Part shown: positions 13,189 through 26,778 of the stretch, piece after piece
Layout: each line of letters begins with the position of its first letter
How positions within the stretch are numbered: the first letter of the stretch is position 1
NCBI RefSeq assembly: GCF_964355755.1
Contig: NC_092675.1
Location: 24,718,412-24,778,411, forward strand
Length of the DNA: 60,000 nucleotides
Direction of reading: 5' to 3'
From: Antedon mediterranea
Taxonomy: Eukaryota > Echinodermata > Crinoidea > Comatulida > Antedonidae
The notes under the pieces: model-generated
Database searches by the model: none
What the model saw: the letters and a program-made list of their open reading frames with translations, nothing else
What the model was told of the DNA's origin: nothing
Position numbers and translations under genes: made by a program

Positions 13189-13274
13189 CTACAGCTCACT
13201 ATGTCGGTCGGTTGGTCGGTCGGTAAACGCTAACTCAATTTAGAACACGAGACTGCAGCCATGTATATGGCCTA
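13189..13274 (+). repeat. Dispersed repeat family, copy B
   Basis: It shares TACAGCTCACTATGTCGGTC, the GGTCGGT iterations and GAGACTGCAGCCATGTATATGG with copies A and C. It is the best copy for the GGTCGGTTGGTCGGTCGG run. Confidence 0.7.
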
Positions 13275-14427
13275 ATTTTTAATATCACAATTACTATTAA
13301 AGATAAGATTAACTTAAATTAAAAACTGAACATGCTAAATCAGCATATAGATTGGCAGATTTAGTGTTTGTATGACACCCCCGACTAGATACTCATAACA
13401 TCATCGTTTATAAATCATTATCTATTTTCTCTATATTTAGTTGAAAATATATATCATATCCTAGTCTAGGGTCTAGACCGAGATTAGTAAAAGGATAAAT
13501 AATTTGGAATAGGGTTTACTTGAGCTCACTATATTCAGACAAAAATCGGTGGACTTAACAGACATGTGGTCTAATTATATTATCATATCCATGTAAGGCA
13601 TATAAAAATATAATACATGCCTATAGACGGTAAGGATGAGTGAAAGTGAGAATGAGAAAAGCTCGTCCAACCAAAATTCGATCCCAGAATCCTCTGCTTG
13701 ATGTGAATAAGATAATGATGGAAATAACGACAAGAGTCACGTTCCATAAAACAATACTATAAACAATATACATCATTAATTAGATTATGTGTTTTGCAAT
13801 TATTACAGTTTCAAGTCCCATGACATGGTATACAATCATACTTGATAAGTGTGGTGTGGTAAATATAACGGTATAGTACAATAATGCAGTAAACATCATC
13901 TAATTGTGGATTCAATTATCTGTTTAAAATTTATATTACGTTAATCAATTGCGTCGTAGGAAATATTCTCAGTGAAACCAGCTGTGGTTCTCAGCATTCA
14001 TCTAGGGTATATTTTAGACATTAAAAATAGCAACATTGGCAGTATCCACTGTGTGCAATTTATTGATTTGTAAGTTTCAAACAATAAAACACAATTGTCC
14101 AGACTGTCTCATATTCCTTATTGACTCCATCGTGATATTTACAATACTGATTGGAGTATTGTTGGCGCACCTTGATGTAAACATTTTTTTTCTGGATAGA
14201 ATATTTATTTTATGGGAAGACTTCCGTATTTTAATAAACTCAATGTAGTAAAACTACATTCATATTTCGGATTGACTGTAAGGGTTATACTATTCTGAAA
14301 TTTATATCAAGGGGGTATATAAACTCCTAAAATAACTGTTATAATTTGTGTGATCTCAATGCAATTTCTCCAGATATTTTGGATAAACAAAGTAAATAAA
14401 TAAAATAAAACATTCCGATATGTATTC
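13275..14427. other. Gene-free sequence
   Basis: No recognisable gene. The plus-strand frame at 14,036-14,248 is hydrophobic and AT-driven, and has no family resemblance. Confidence 0.45.
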
Positions 14428-14640
14428 AATTCAATTTAATTCAACTTAACATTTATTTCTTCCTTCAAGAAAATGAGGTAAACATAATAAATTCCAGTAA
14501 AATTTATAACAAGGCAATTGATGATAAAAAAAGTATACATTTATCAATAAGAGGAAGTAGGCAGTGCCAAAGAAGATAGAAATCTTGTGGCGGTCCAGCC
14601 TATTTACAGACACAGGTAAAGCGGATTAAAATTCAAGAAA
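14428..14640 (-). mobile_element. Probable retroposon 3' end with TTGAA tail
   Basis: ATTCAATTCAATTTAATTCA at 14,427-14,446 is followed by AACATTTATTTCTTCCTTCAAG. On the minus strand this is a 3' end with a TTGAA-type tail. The upstream part (to 14,640) contains less AT-rich sequence such as GTGGCGGTCCAGCC. A similar but shorter tail is at 54,474-54,560. Family not identified. Confidence 0.4.
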
Positions 14641-16560
14641 AAAGGATTCAAAATACAGGACACATTCATGTATTCTGCTACTATATATATTGCGATAATG
14701 TAGAACAGAAAACATACTAATATCGGTCCGTTTATAATTTGTTTGGTAAGTGAAATAAATTAATGAGTAACGCCTGGCAGATGCCAATATCTTTTGGATT
14801 TTTAATAGCGCCCTCTATTGTTTGATGTATTTTCAAAACGTTATAGCCCCCTTTATAGTTTGAAAATAAATTTATTTAAAAAAAAAACCTCCCGCTATTC
14901 CATTTTAGAAAAATTGCATAAATTTAATCAACACTTAAAAAAATGTTTAGGCTACAACAGAAAAGAAAAACCATGGTAGTTGATAGGTAAAGTTGAATTG
15001 ATATAAGCTAATAAATATCATAATATGGGTTTTACATGGTGATGGTTCACAATAATCTATTGTAGATTTTACCTTGACCTCTCCGTACTACTCTACACAG
15101 TGGCCCTTAGGAGAAATATCATTTTGAATCAAAATAAATTGACGTAATCTATAACGTTTAAACATAAAAAGTAATGCAAAAAAATATATAACACACGCCA
15201 CGTAAGTAAAGTACTCAAACGTATTATATTCTCTTCTATTAAATATTACAAAATAATGTTGAAATTGGCAGAATAAAATGAAAATACAATTGTGACCTAG
15301 TTCATGTGCAAGATAAGATAAAATTTAAATATCACGTTTTTAAAAAAATAGATCCAATCTGTAGTGTACAAGAAAGAAATTAGCCCACTTCATACCAGGA
15401 CGACGTAAGCCGCAACGACAAGACATCTAGACAACTGGTGAGATACCGTAGTCAGTTAGAATCTAGTGACAGCGACAGAATCAGCTATGAGAATTGGTTG
15501 GTATTTCAAAGATTCTGACTTCAAATGTTGTTCTTATTCATTTATAAAAGTTACATTTCTTACCTAGTTACAACAAAAACAGTTTGAAGATTAGGGAAAT
15601 GGCGAGATAACGCCATGTTTGCCGGCACATTTGTGATTTGCAGTTACTGAGAAGAACATAAAGTGCTAAACGGATGTAGTGAATTTTCTCATAGGTAACA
15701 TCAACCTTTGTTATCACAGCCAATAACCTGTATGTGAAAATATAATCATTAATTTACACAACTTCATTAATTAATATCAGTTGATGTGTCTTAGAGTAGG
15801 CTGACATTACAGACTATTAAAGCTTTGCCACTCTTACAGTGAAGGATCTGAAATCTTGTTTACAGAAACCCACAAAAATAAATCCGATAATTCTAAATTA
15901 TACTGTAATATCACTATTTATAATCTTTACTTTTGTCAATGTCAGGACACAAAGGCCCTAAACGCTTTGAAAGTAATATTGATGCATCAATGATAAATTA
16001 CTGACAGACAAGTCAGTCGCCTACACTCGTTGTATGACGAAATACATTGAGTGTCGCGCTCATTGATATCCGATTGATCGATGCTCTGTTGTCACCGATA
16101 ACATCATTAACAATTCATATCTTAAATCTTCTCAACAGCCCGAACTCATAATTATTATTATTAATTATAACCATAATTTGTCGCCACTCCAACCTTTTTA
16201 AAAGCTGTTGAACCTTTCTTTTCTCGTTTAAAAGTTCATTTTAAAAATAATTAACATGTTTTAGTCTGCTATACTACAACGTGTATAAAGTGCAAGGATT
16301 TTTTATTTTAGTACGCCCTATCCCCACCCAAAAATGTAAAAAGAAATGGTGTTTGGGCTAATAGTTAATTTACAACATAGCTATACGCGTAGGCTACGTA
16401 ATTAACATTGTCTAGTCAGATTACACTATGTTTATACAATATAATGTGTGAGGAGATGTGTATGTGGATTTAAGGCAAGTGGACCTAATGGATCATGCCA
16501 GAAAGTGTTTAAAAAAGTATATTCACTCTTTAAGGGCGTTTGGAGTTAATATACATTATC
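14641..16560. other. Gene-free sequence
   Basis: No gene recognised. Sequence from 15,390 to 15,500 is less AT-rich but has no open frame of note. Confidence 0.45.
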
Positions 16561-16564
16561 AAAA

Positions 16565-16655
16565 GGCTGAAAATAATGACAATACTGTTGGTAACAGTGC
16601 CTCGATCTAAATGGAGATACAAAATAAGCAAACAACTAAATCAAAACGATAGAGT
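16565..16655 (-). repeat. Truncated third copy of the 26.6/33.6 kb repeat block
   Basis: The reverse complement contains ATCGTTTTGATTTAG, TTTTGTATCTCCATT, a GATC..GCCACTG..ACC-like stretch and ACAG.ATTGTCATT, in the same order and spacing as the distal half of the blocks at 26,614-26,778 and 33,624-33,789. It stops just before the part that holds the hammerhead-like core in the other copies. Confidence 0.6.
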
Positions 16656-17582
16656 GTTTTGATATATTTATATAAATATTATTATTTTAATTTAAGATAA
16701 TAGTTATATTCCATTCATAAAACATCTTCTGTATCATATACATCTTATAAAAATATATTGCAAATTACCAATTTATTCGCACACCTCGAGTATGATTATT
16801 AAAAAGGAAATCATGCGTATTTTACCGTAAAATCTAATTAGATTCATCTAAATTAACATTTTTATTCTGACATCATCAGGAATAATCACATATATCTCTC
16901 CACGATTTTCGTTTATACATTATTTATTATAAATTTGTTAATTATATAAAATAGTTGGTTATACTTGGTGGTTTGAAATTACTCTGATGACCTATGACAT
17001 ATTCAACTCCAGAATAAGCTGATTGATTATGTTATCATTACTTGCTAGCTACGATCTTACTTATTAACTTTTTAACGTAATGGTTGCCTTATTTTTGTTA
17101 ACATTCAACTTATGAATTATGCATTTAGCTGCTGGCTATATCGACGCTAGATTGATTATTGATGACTGATAGCCAAAGTAATGATGAAGCACAAGTAATA
17201 TCATGTATACAAATATACACGTCGTACAATATTATACTATACATACTATACTAATGCAAAATGTTAGTACAGATAAACTTATAGTGTCAAATACGTAAAC
17301 GACATTCGTTGTTAGTAATGATCAGTTCATGATGTCAGGATGTACCCCGAAGAGAAGCGGGTTTAAAATGCTGGTTAACAATACTTTACTTGGCTGTTAC
17401 GATATTGCTTTACTATTTTAGTTCCGGGTTGCGTAAACTTTTTCGAAGGCTTTTATAAGAAAATCCGAGAGATTGCAAGTTAACTGATAGTACATAGCTT
17501 TCGGGTGTGGTACAGTTTCCCAATGCTTCCGTCCTCTTGAAGATAACTGCCTAAAGACGCGGCGCAAAAAAACACAATAAAG

Positions 17583-17655
17583 TTGATGGGTTTCGAACCA
17601 AGGGATCCAAAAAGCTGTAGGCCTAAACCCATTCAGACAAAGATCTGGCTTTCAG
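17583..17655 (-). pseudogene. tRNA-like sequence (tRNA pseudogene or SINE head)
   Basis: On the minus strand a B-box GGTTCGAAACC (17,599-17,589) lies about 28 bases downstream of an A-box-like TGTCTGAATGGG (17,639-17,628). CCC and GGG flank the presumed T loop. No clean acceptor stem was found, so a functional tRNA is unlikely. It could be the head of a tRNA-derived SINE. Confidence 0.45.
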
Positions 17656-17659
17656 AAAA

Positions 17660-20600
17660 CTGTTGATATTAAAAAAGAAATAATAGAAATTTGATTCCAG
17701 GATCTACCCTTTAAGTCATTTTCCATCGTAACGCCCTGATAAGTAGTCAACCAAGCATTACAAGCCAAGAAAATGTATTCTCCTCCTATAATATCTTTGG
17801 CATGACGTCGTTCATTGGAATTGTCTGAACTTGCTAATTGTATCAATTATGCAGTGTTATTTGTTTAAAGTTCTTGATAAAAAATTAATTAAGGCACATG
17901 CCAGTACAGTAGAATGTGTACAATTATGTAGTATTATGTGATGTTTAGAGTTGAAATAAAATACATTAAAGCAGTACTATGGCAAGCAATTCTAGAATAT
18001 CAATATTGCTGGTTCTAAATTAAATGTTTTACAAAAAATGTCTTAGTTGCAATATAATCAGAGCAGCTGGTAGTTCAAGGAGGTATATAGATCGATTTCA
18101 CACCAAAGAAAAGAATAATAACTTAAAATAATAAATATTAATTTTGTTCATAATTAAAAATCAATATTCACCTGCTCAAATAGGAATCTATAATTATAAG
18201 AAAACAGACCTTAATAATTGTATGTTATTGGACCAAACTCTTAAGCCTAGTAATTGTGGGATTTTGAGTGAATTATTTTGTTTGTAAGTAATTTAGGAAA
18301 TAATAGTTTTAGAAAGCTATTTTCGCTACATTAGTTCAGTTCAATCTAGTTCAATTTGCACACTTCTTCTTCTTAAGAAGATTATTTATATATTCATAAA
18401 ACTAATAATACCATAATCTACATTTATTTCGAATTTGTATTAATCGTGCCATGAATGTTTGGTTTCATTTTACTTACATAACATGGACTAAATATATCTT
18501 TTCTATTGTTGTTGAAGTAGAAGTCATCATTATAATTTACATGATTCAATCTGGTATTTATAGTGTATGTTCTCAAAAATGTATCAGAATTTCAATTTAC
18601 ATGTTATTATCAAATTTTCAGTAATCAAAAATTCGTTTTAGATAGGAATTAAAGTTATTTTCTTGCCTTAACTTCGTATAATGAGTATTCATTTTCGTGG
18701 ATCTTCTTAAAAAATCCTGAATTCAATTACAACTTTAGTGGAAAAGTGAGTAATTTTTGTTGAAAGGGTTCATATTTTTAATTTTAGTAATCTTAAATAG
18801 AAATATTAAACCTTTAAATGTCACAATGATTAGGTCTTTGAAAGAATTGGTAGGCAATATTCGAGAATATTTAATTTTAATGGAGAAACAACAAGCAGGG
18901 CGACGTGCATGTCAAAAGATTAGTAGAATAATTGAATTTACTTTAAAAATTAAAAGGATAAATAGATCTATTTAAAGTATACTGTAATGCATTTCTCTTT
19001 ATATGAATATTTTCCATATCCATGTATTGGAAGAAAAATACTTGTTATATCTTTACGCAAGTTTGTAATTGCATGCAATACCATTAAATGCGTGAGGACT
19101 GAATTGTATTTATTTTGTGACTTTTTATATTATTATGGTATGGTAATTACTTCAACTAAACTAAGAAGATAGACGTCAATATAATAAATATTACCAGACC
19201 AGAATAGATTTTGTTCAGACTAATAATCGTATTGAATGTGTAATATCTGTATCATGTAATTCATTTTATTGGTTTTCATGATGTTTATACACCGTTTATA
19301 TAAACTAAATAATTTCCCGTACAATAGTATAGTTTGACTAACTTAATTTTTTTGAATATAATTACTTTTGTATACACATGTTTAATTTATGCACAGTGGG
19401 CAATCTGCTTGTCGGTTGTCGGGTCAGCTAAAGAGCTGTTAATCGGTTTGCAAGTCTGGTCTGTATAGATGAAAAACTTTCTGAGGTTTGTCGATCAATA
19501 GCGAATCTTACTCAAACTTAATCTTAGTTTAAATTCTGCGTATGTAATGTATAGCTATTGTATAGTGTTGTATATAAAATACAGGAACAGTATATCGTTA
19601 TAATGTAAATATAATCATCTGTAATTGTTTGTAGCAGTTATCTTTGATTTGCATTATCTAGAAATATCCGTCAAAGTATCCGTTTCAATAGAGGCTTATT
19701 ATTTTAAGTAACACAAGATAAATATAATTGCATACTGAAGTAATTACAAATGAGCTTTCGTCAATCAGCGATAAATAAAAGCGGATATGTAGAATTGATG
19801 AAGCTAGCTCGCGAAATCTTCATTTGATAAATAATGTCAAAATCAAATCAAATTGGTTATGATATCGAGATACAGTGCAGAAAAATCATTTAAAAACAAA
19901 ATCGTCATATTGTAGATATTTACAAGATTGAGAAATCTATAGTGACCTGTTTGTAAGCTAATAATGACAATTCAAAGAAAAAGACCTAAATAATTAAAGC
20001 CAATGGTTTTATAACAAATATTTTAAGTCGTATCAAGTGAAGTGATCCAGTACAACCAGACTTCTTTGTATAATTGATCTGATAGAATCTCATTTATGCC
20101 TTGTGGCGAGTGGGATCTTGTCGAACTGTAAAGTTACATCCCTATTGGGATTTTTTTTATAGACGATGTCTCTCTTCCAAATATATTACGGACGTATCGT
20201 TTGCTTTACGTTTTTAAGTTATCTGAACATGGTTTTGATGCCTTGATGAGCTACCTCTTATTAGGTCAGTTCGAAATGTGTTCCGCTGGTGATTAGCATC
20301 GACCGACGATATCAAAGGCAAGGATTGAATTGTATTTAGGCATTACTTATTTTTCATTATAGTATTGACACGTGTTGCTTCTTTTCTTAGAATCTTTCTA
20401 GATAGGAAACAATCGTAACCATGCTCGTAGCTTCGTGGTTTTGTCTTCGTTGTTTACAGTTTGTTTTGAATTGCCACACGGTTGGTATCGTTAACATTCT
20501 ACTGAAGATGTGTAGGCTTTCTGGGTCTATATAGTTGGAGTTGGAGTTAGAGTTTGACTATTATATTCGATTATCAAATCGGAGTAATAGCATTAAATTA

Positions 20601-21899
20601 AATAACATTAAAAACACAGATATTATAAACAATGTATATAAATTATGAGTATATTATGCATTATCAAGTTATGTGCATGCTCACGTGCACGTTCATAAAC
20701 ATAAATTATTTAGATTATGAATTATAAATATATACAATGTTTTACAGTATTACAAAAGATATATTTGACTATTCACTATAAAGTTCGATGTAATATTTAG
20801 TTTCCCCAAGATGGAATTTTCTCGTTACTTTGATTCTATTCTATTTAATTATATTGACGCTAACAGTCGAGTCAAATCCCATTGGTCTTTTATTCACAGT
20901 TTGCCTACTATTAACTTTTCATCTTATACGCATATACTTGTTAAATTCCATGCTAATTTGTACCGTTGCAGATTTCATTTCCTCGTTAAAAAGCAATCAC
21001 GTCTACGAATGAAAGGGAACGTTCTCAGAGAAGATCGTAAAGTAAGAAAAAAAAAGTCGATTTATTGCTGTATATAACACAATTAAAGGTCGACGTCCGT
21101 CAGACTCAATGTGGTGCCGGTTATTCAAATCTGAAATGAAACATGGGTAGAATAATAGTATTGTAAAGTAGTAATGGTCTAGAAATAGTATTAGCCTACA
21201 GCAGAAAACCGTTTCTTTCGTTTAAGAAAATAAAAACATTGATAGGACAGTGACTCGGTCAATATGGCAATTTACACTATTTCACGTGTATCATAACAGT
21301 AATATAATCTAATTAAATAATGTCGGAACGAACGAACTTTATGTGTGAATCGTTTTATGTTAGTGGAGTTATGTATTGTAGGCCTACGGTACCATTGTTA
21401 GTCTGTATTGCTTACTAATGGTGGGAATGTCAGACTCTTTGTTTCTTTCAGCTCTACAAATTCTCTGTGAACTATCCAGGATGTCCATACATTCATCCTC
21501 TCCAATAGGAAACCAATTGATTGCAGTTTACAATGAACAAATTGATTTCAATCGTATAGATTAACATTAAAATTCATGTTGAAATGATTAAAGTCAGCTG
21601 GCACAAAAGATTAGAAGAAACGATTGCTAAGAAAACAACTGTAATAACAATTCAAGAATACCCTACCAACAATGGTAATCATTTTGAATTTATCGGGTTA
21701 AGGTTTGCAAGTTTTGTAATAGACTTTTTTCCAAGAAAAAAGATACCTTCTGTAAGATTAAGCAAATTCGGGGACAAAATTAACCACATTGACAAGTCTT
21801 TGGGGTATTCGCATTCCTAAGAATAAGATTTGTGAATAATCATGAATTTTGCCATCACAATATTTTGAAACAAAAGTAGGCATATGTGCTGGATAGTAT
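17660..21899. other. Gene-free AT-rich sequence
   Basis: Several short frames occur (18,757-18,975; 18,987-19,172; 20,811-21,077; 21,584-21,820), but their composition follows the AT bias and none shows a domain. No RNA gene recognised. Confidence 0.45.
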
Positions 21900-22078
21900 T
21901 GGACGAAACTGAGGATTTTGGAATTCGTTGAAAAATAAAAAGGAAGCAATATTTTGGACATATCGCTAGACATCGGCGACTAGACATTTTGATGGGAGCT
22001 GAGACAAATAGTCACGAGGAATAGGAGATGGAAAGACGGAGTACGGTAGCACATCATCAAAGACTGGTTGTACAGCAG
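21900..22078 (+). pseudogene. LINE ORF2 C-terminal remnant, copy 1
   Basis: A frame here reads KQYFGHIARHRRL then DILMGAE, matching the YxGHIxR..LEK.I..G segment common near the C-terminus of non-LTR retrotransposon polymerases. Stops and indels follow. The same segment is at 25,305-25,480. It runs directly into the 25-bp tandem array. Confidence 0.65.
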
Positions 22079-22453
22079 TTACATCACCCTTCTACGTATC
22101 TAGTTACATCACCCTTCTACGTGTCCAGTTACATCACCCTTCTACGTGTCCAGTTACATCACCCTTCTACGTGTCCAGTTACATCACCCTTCTACGTGTC
22201 CAGTTACATCACCCTTCTACGTGTCCAGTTACATCACCCTTCTACGTGTCCAGTTACATCACCCTTCTACGTGTCCAGTTACATCACCTTTCTACGTGTC
22301 CAGTTACATCACCTTTCTACGTGTCCAGTTACATCACCCTTCTACGTGTCCAGTTACATCACCCTTCTACGTGTCCAGTTACATCACCCTTCTACGTGTC
22401 CAGTTACATCACCCTTCTACGTGTCCAGTTACATCACCCTTCTACGTGTCCAG
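22079..22453 (+). repeat. Minisatellite, 15 x 25 bp
   Basis: Exactly 375 bases made of fifteen 25-base units (TTACATCACCCTTCTACGTG followed by TCCAG). Unit 1 differs at three positions, and units 9 and 10 share a C-to-T change. Because 25 is not a multiple of three, all forward frames stay open and create long repetitive false reading frames. The paralogous locus near 25,485 has a single unit in the same context, so the array arose by local expansion. Confidence 0.95.
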
Positions 22454-22600
22454 TTTTCTTCCAAATTTTAACACGATCTTGTTCATACATTTATTTTATA
22501 TTTATTTATTTTCCGTAATTTTCATTTCATGTTTTATTACGTCATCATGTCAGAAAATTAGAATACAGGGTCCCGTAATTTTACCTATGCCGCACTGTAT
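22454..22600 (+). mobile_element. LINE 3' flank after the minisatellite
   Basis: TTTTCTTCCAAATTTT directly after the array matches the sequence after the single unit at 25,510. Further similarity (ATCATGTCAGAAAATTAGAA versus ATCATCAGAAAATTAGAAA) shows both loci belong to the same element. Confidence 0.6.
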
Positions 22601-24757
22601 GACACATAACAGACACAAGTCGGCACTACGTATACAATTCGGCACTACATGTATTAACGTATGTGCATGTTGCGTTTGCGCAGGTTTTTTAAAATTCAAA
22701 TGTTGGTAACATTATCTTCTATCACAAAAATCACCTATAATTTGTTTAAGTGACGTATTAAAATCTACTTATATTATTCAATGTTTACCATTCATTCGTT
22801 TCATTGTTAATGTATACACATTGACGTTGATGCAACAAACTCATAAGTTTATTCAAATGATACGGTATTAAAAAAATGTATGATTAATTAAAGAACAATA
22901 TTGCTTCAATTTGCTGAATTGAGTAAGCGTAGTATTTGATCTGAATGATGGTGTATTTACTATACTTGACCACGCTTCAACGTCGTGCTGCTCTACCGAG
23001 TACCTTGTTATTTATGAAACCGTATTGCAAAATTATCATTATTTCAAATAGCCATGGTAAGAAATCGGTCGGATATATACGTACTGTAGGTAATTTGTAT
23101 ACTAAATTAGACTTAAATAACATCTGTCAGCTATTTTAGTCACCCGCTCCCACGTATCTCTAAAGGTATTTTATACGGTATAGTAATAAACACAGTATAT
23201 TCATTCAAAAGGTTAATTCCATGCTTGCTATGCACGACCCTTCAATGGATAGCGCGACGAGAAATAGTGTGCAGTATCGTGTCTTCTGAAAGCACCATTT
23301 CCTTCCATATATGACTTAGCTCTCATGACACTACAGTCTAGGTAAGATTGTGATTGATGAGTGTAATCTCACACTTCCCTGACAATATTCAGTAGCCATT
23401 TGAAAAGGGGTTTTTGAAACTCTTTTCTACCAACCTGCTAAACATGATACGGTATGATAATCGGCTGATTATAATATCCTTATTAACAGACGTGTATATA
23501 TCCCCTTTTTCGTCTGTCTTATACGATATTAGAGACAATGTGGAAATAAGGGCATGCCCCGATGTTTTAATATTATTTACATTTACCTAAATATAATCGA
23601 AAACATGATAATTGAAAAAAAAAAACAAGAAAATTAATCTTTAATTTATTCAAGCTTTGTCCCACTTTCAAACTAAATGATTTTTATAATGAAATAATAC
23701 TGGTACGTTACAATTATGAACAATAGTCAATAATTTCTTAATCAATAATACTCCTCATAGTTGTCTAATCAATAATCCTCATAGTTTTCGAATCAATAAT
23801 AATCCGCCTCAACAAGAAACCGAAAGTTTATTATTCGTTGATACAAACTGTAGTAATTCTAAGCCGATCTGGCCTAAAAAAATAGTATTATTAGAATAAT
23901 AGCCTATAGTATTTCCTTTCCAGTTTTGAACTGAATTTAAATACACGAACCAAAGACTAAGACTGATCTTGATTGATCACTGACGGAAAAATCAAGTCTT
24001 GAATTCGAGTGACACAGTGAACAGTCAGAGAAGTTTCCTGTCAAATATTACGTATTAAATTCGTACATTTTCTACCTAAAGTATTTGGTTTCAAAATTAC
24101 GAATTACAATTTCATGAAACATCACATGCATCCTGCAGCAGGGGCCTTCATACACATACATGTTTGGTCCAGGTAAAATAATACTGTGTAAGTTTAAACT
24201 GGAAAAACGTAGTTCCATATTTTACGTTAAAAATACGATGAATCCGATAGAAATGAACTACCGTATGGTTTTGAAATAATATTTTAATTTAAACGTTGTA
24301 ACTGAAGTTAGCGAGACATTCATTCTTCACTACGTACATTAATGATAATATTTATAGGATTATAACACAGATAGGCCTAGCCACATTAAAAATACCTAAT
24401 GACGTCATTTGTTAAATGAACTTCTTTATAAATATACCTCAATTACAGAAGAAGAGTTTCATATTGCAAGACTGAAAATTAGATTGCAATGCTGCAATTT
24501 TTTAATGGCCCATTTCAGTGAAATTATAATCTTATTAAATAAATTACCATTCAATGATTAACTCTGTTTGTTGTCCCCAGATGAACGTGTTATTTAATTT
24601 ATATGGAAAATGTTCAACGCGCACCAACGTGACAACATTTAGTTAGTAATTGCCTTAATAAAAACAAGTAAGCAAGCCGGCGACAATAAATGCGCAGCCT
24701 CCTATTCGGGTTCTAGTTTTCTATCTATATGATATGTATGGTCTACTGCATTATGTT
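22601..24757. other. Gene-free sequence
   Basis: No gene recognised. Near 23,735-23,805 the phrase AATCAATAAT is repeated a few times (short local repeat). Confidence 0.45.
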
Positions 24758-24759
24758 TA

Positions 24760-25247
24760 CACTGTAAAAATAGTGTTTAGATCTTAAACATGTATTTTGT
24801 ACCCACTTTTTCCACACATTTAGCCTTAAACATGTTTAGATGTGAAACATGTTTAGGTTCTAAACACATTCTAAACATGTAGTCTGTATCCAACTCAACA
24901 CATCAGTGACGTATTGATTGTTAAACATGTGGAGCAATATGAAGACAAGTTTAGGTTTTAAACGTGTTTAATTTGCCATGTGTGGAGCTCATGTGTGGAG
25001 CTTTTTTCCGCCACAGTAAAATCGTATGCACGCAACGCTAAACACATACCTAAACATTTTGACTGCTAAACATGTGGAGTAATTGAACATAATATTGACA
25101 TTAGTCAAGTGGAGGAAAACAACATGTAGCTATAAACACGTTTAGCTTTTAAACACGCTAAACATGTAACTCGTGTCTAAAAGCTAAACGTGTGGAAAAA
25201 GTGGGTACAAAATAGGTGTTTAAGATCTAAACACTATTTTTACAGTG
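24760..25247. mobile_element. MITE with about 60-bp terminal inverted repeats
   Basis: The ends CACTGTAAAAATAGTGTTTA and its complement start about 60 bp of inverted repeat with few mismatches (GATCTTAAACA, TTTTGTACCCACTTTTTCCA and so on). The dinucleotide TA flanks both sides (24,758-24,759 and 25,248-25,249), as for Tc1/mariner-like insertions. The 488-bp element has no coding capacity. Its interior is crowded with variants of the palindrome AAACATGTTTA. Superfamily is inferred from the TA flanks only. Confidence 0.85.
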
Positions 25248-25304
25248 TACATTTTAAATAAGTAACAATATTATTTTCTATAGCAAAGAACAAAATGTTT
25301 TCCC

Positions 25305-25580
25305 CACTGAGGAATTTGGAATTTGTTGAAAAACACAAAGCAAGCAATATTTCAGACATATCGCTAGGCATCGGCGACTAGAACAAGACATTTTGACGGG
25401 AGCTACATGAGGCAAATAACCACGAGGAAGATGAGATAGGAAGGACGTAGTACGGTAGCACAGCAAAGACTGGTTGTACAGCAGTTATATCACCCTTCTA
25501 CGTGTCCAGTTTTCTTCCAAATTTTCAGTTTCATTACGGCATCATGAAAATCATCAGAAAATTAGAAAGAAAAGAAAAAT
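25305..25580 (+). pseudogene. LINE ORF2 C-terminal remnant, copy 2 (single minisatellite unit)
   Basis: A frame reads KQYFRHIARHRRLEQDILTG then a broken GK..RGR, the same C-terminal LINE segment as at 21,900. A single TATATCACCCTTCTACGTGT unit follows at about 25,487, and the shared 3' flank runs to about 25,570. It differs from copy 1 by small indels, so the two are separate insertions or an old duplication. Confidence 0.68.
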
Positions 25581-26613
25581 GTTATCCCAACTTAAATTTT
25601 GATTTTCTTACCATGTTCCTTGTAACAGTTTCCACAGACTAAAATAATAGTCGATACCAATTACAAAAAAATATCTATTTTATTTATTTAAAAAATAAGT
25701 TATTTATAGCTCACGATAATCTCACTCTTAAATCTCGCATCTTTTAAACATGCATAATCAACAAAACGTGCTATCACTTGTCGACAATCTAGTTAATTGA
25801 AGGAACATGTTAACAATAATTTATCCAAATTTAAGACACGCATCATATTTTGTAGTCTGTAAACATTACCGCAATAGCAACAAATTGTCTTCATAGGCCT
25901 ATATCATAAATGTACTAAACCTATTTTCATCATTGTAAAGCAGCATTCTGCCATGGTATGGGTATTGATGAACCAAATAAAGATTTACATGACACTGACA
26001 CAATAACAAACCACCCTTTTATCAAAACGTACACAAATTGAAACTAACTGTGGAAATCATAATGCAGGAAGATGGAAAACGTTAATTTAAGTATGAGTAA
26101 GAATAGGTATGAACGTACTTTCCTGGATAGGAAAGAGTGTAGTATTTTCCTGGTTAGGTACTAGGTAAGAGTGTAGGCGTGGTTATTCACGCAGAATATT
26201 CTCCTTCTGGAATTTTATGAATACCTCTAAGCCTTGCTATATAGGCATTCTTCTTCTTCTTCTTCTTCTTCGGGATTTGTCAGTTTACAGCAGAATATCC
26301 CTTCCTCAAATCTCTCCATTTACTTCTCTCTTACTATTCTATTCTCAACCAGTTGGTAGATATGACGGAAATTACTATACTAATATGTGTACAGTAATAC
26401 ATGATGATTGGTCTTGAATGGTTCAACGAATACTAAACATTTCATATGTTTTATATCAGCTCAATCCTAAAGTAAATTTAGTTATTATACAATAGATTAA
26501 CCGTAAACATTAAATGATTGTATGTATGTAAGTACTGTATGTATGTATGTATGTATGTTTTTCTTGCTGGCACTTGCCAGCTTTATACTATGACGTTCCT
26601 TCAAATTCCTTCA
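25581..26613. other. Gene-free sequence with microsatellites
   Basis: No gene. A (TTC)n run is at 26,249-26,271 and a (TATG)n run at 26,519-26,560. Confidence 0.5.
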
Positions 26614-26778
26614 CTTGCACTGATGAAGGGCTAGTGTTGCCCGAAAGCTCTGCTAACTTTTCTGGCTGTTTACTTTATCGTTTTGATTTAGCTTTTCGCT
26701 TTTAATTTTTGTATCTCCATTGAGATCCAGCCACTGATACCCACAGCATTGTCATTTGTTTCTGTAATTTGCCTTTGG
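26614..26778 (+). repeat. Dispersed repeat with hammerhead-like core, copy 1
   Basis: The block begins CTTGCACTGATGAAGGGC and shares about 165 bases with 33,624-33,789. It contains CTGATGA (26,620-26,626), a GGGC/GCCC hairpin and GAAA in hammerhead order, then a 3-bp AGC/GCT stem. A matching stem I was not found. It ends at a TA microsatellite. See the separate finding. Confidence 0.7.

Noticed and set aside
22028-22709. Long repetitive reading frames over the 25-bp array
   Set aside because: All three forward frames are open only because a stop-free 25-base unit is repeated; the single-unit paralogue has no such frame.
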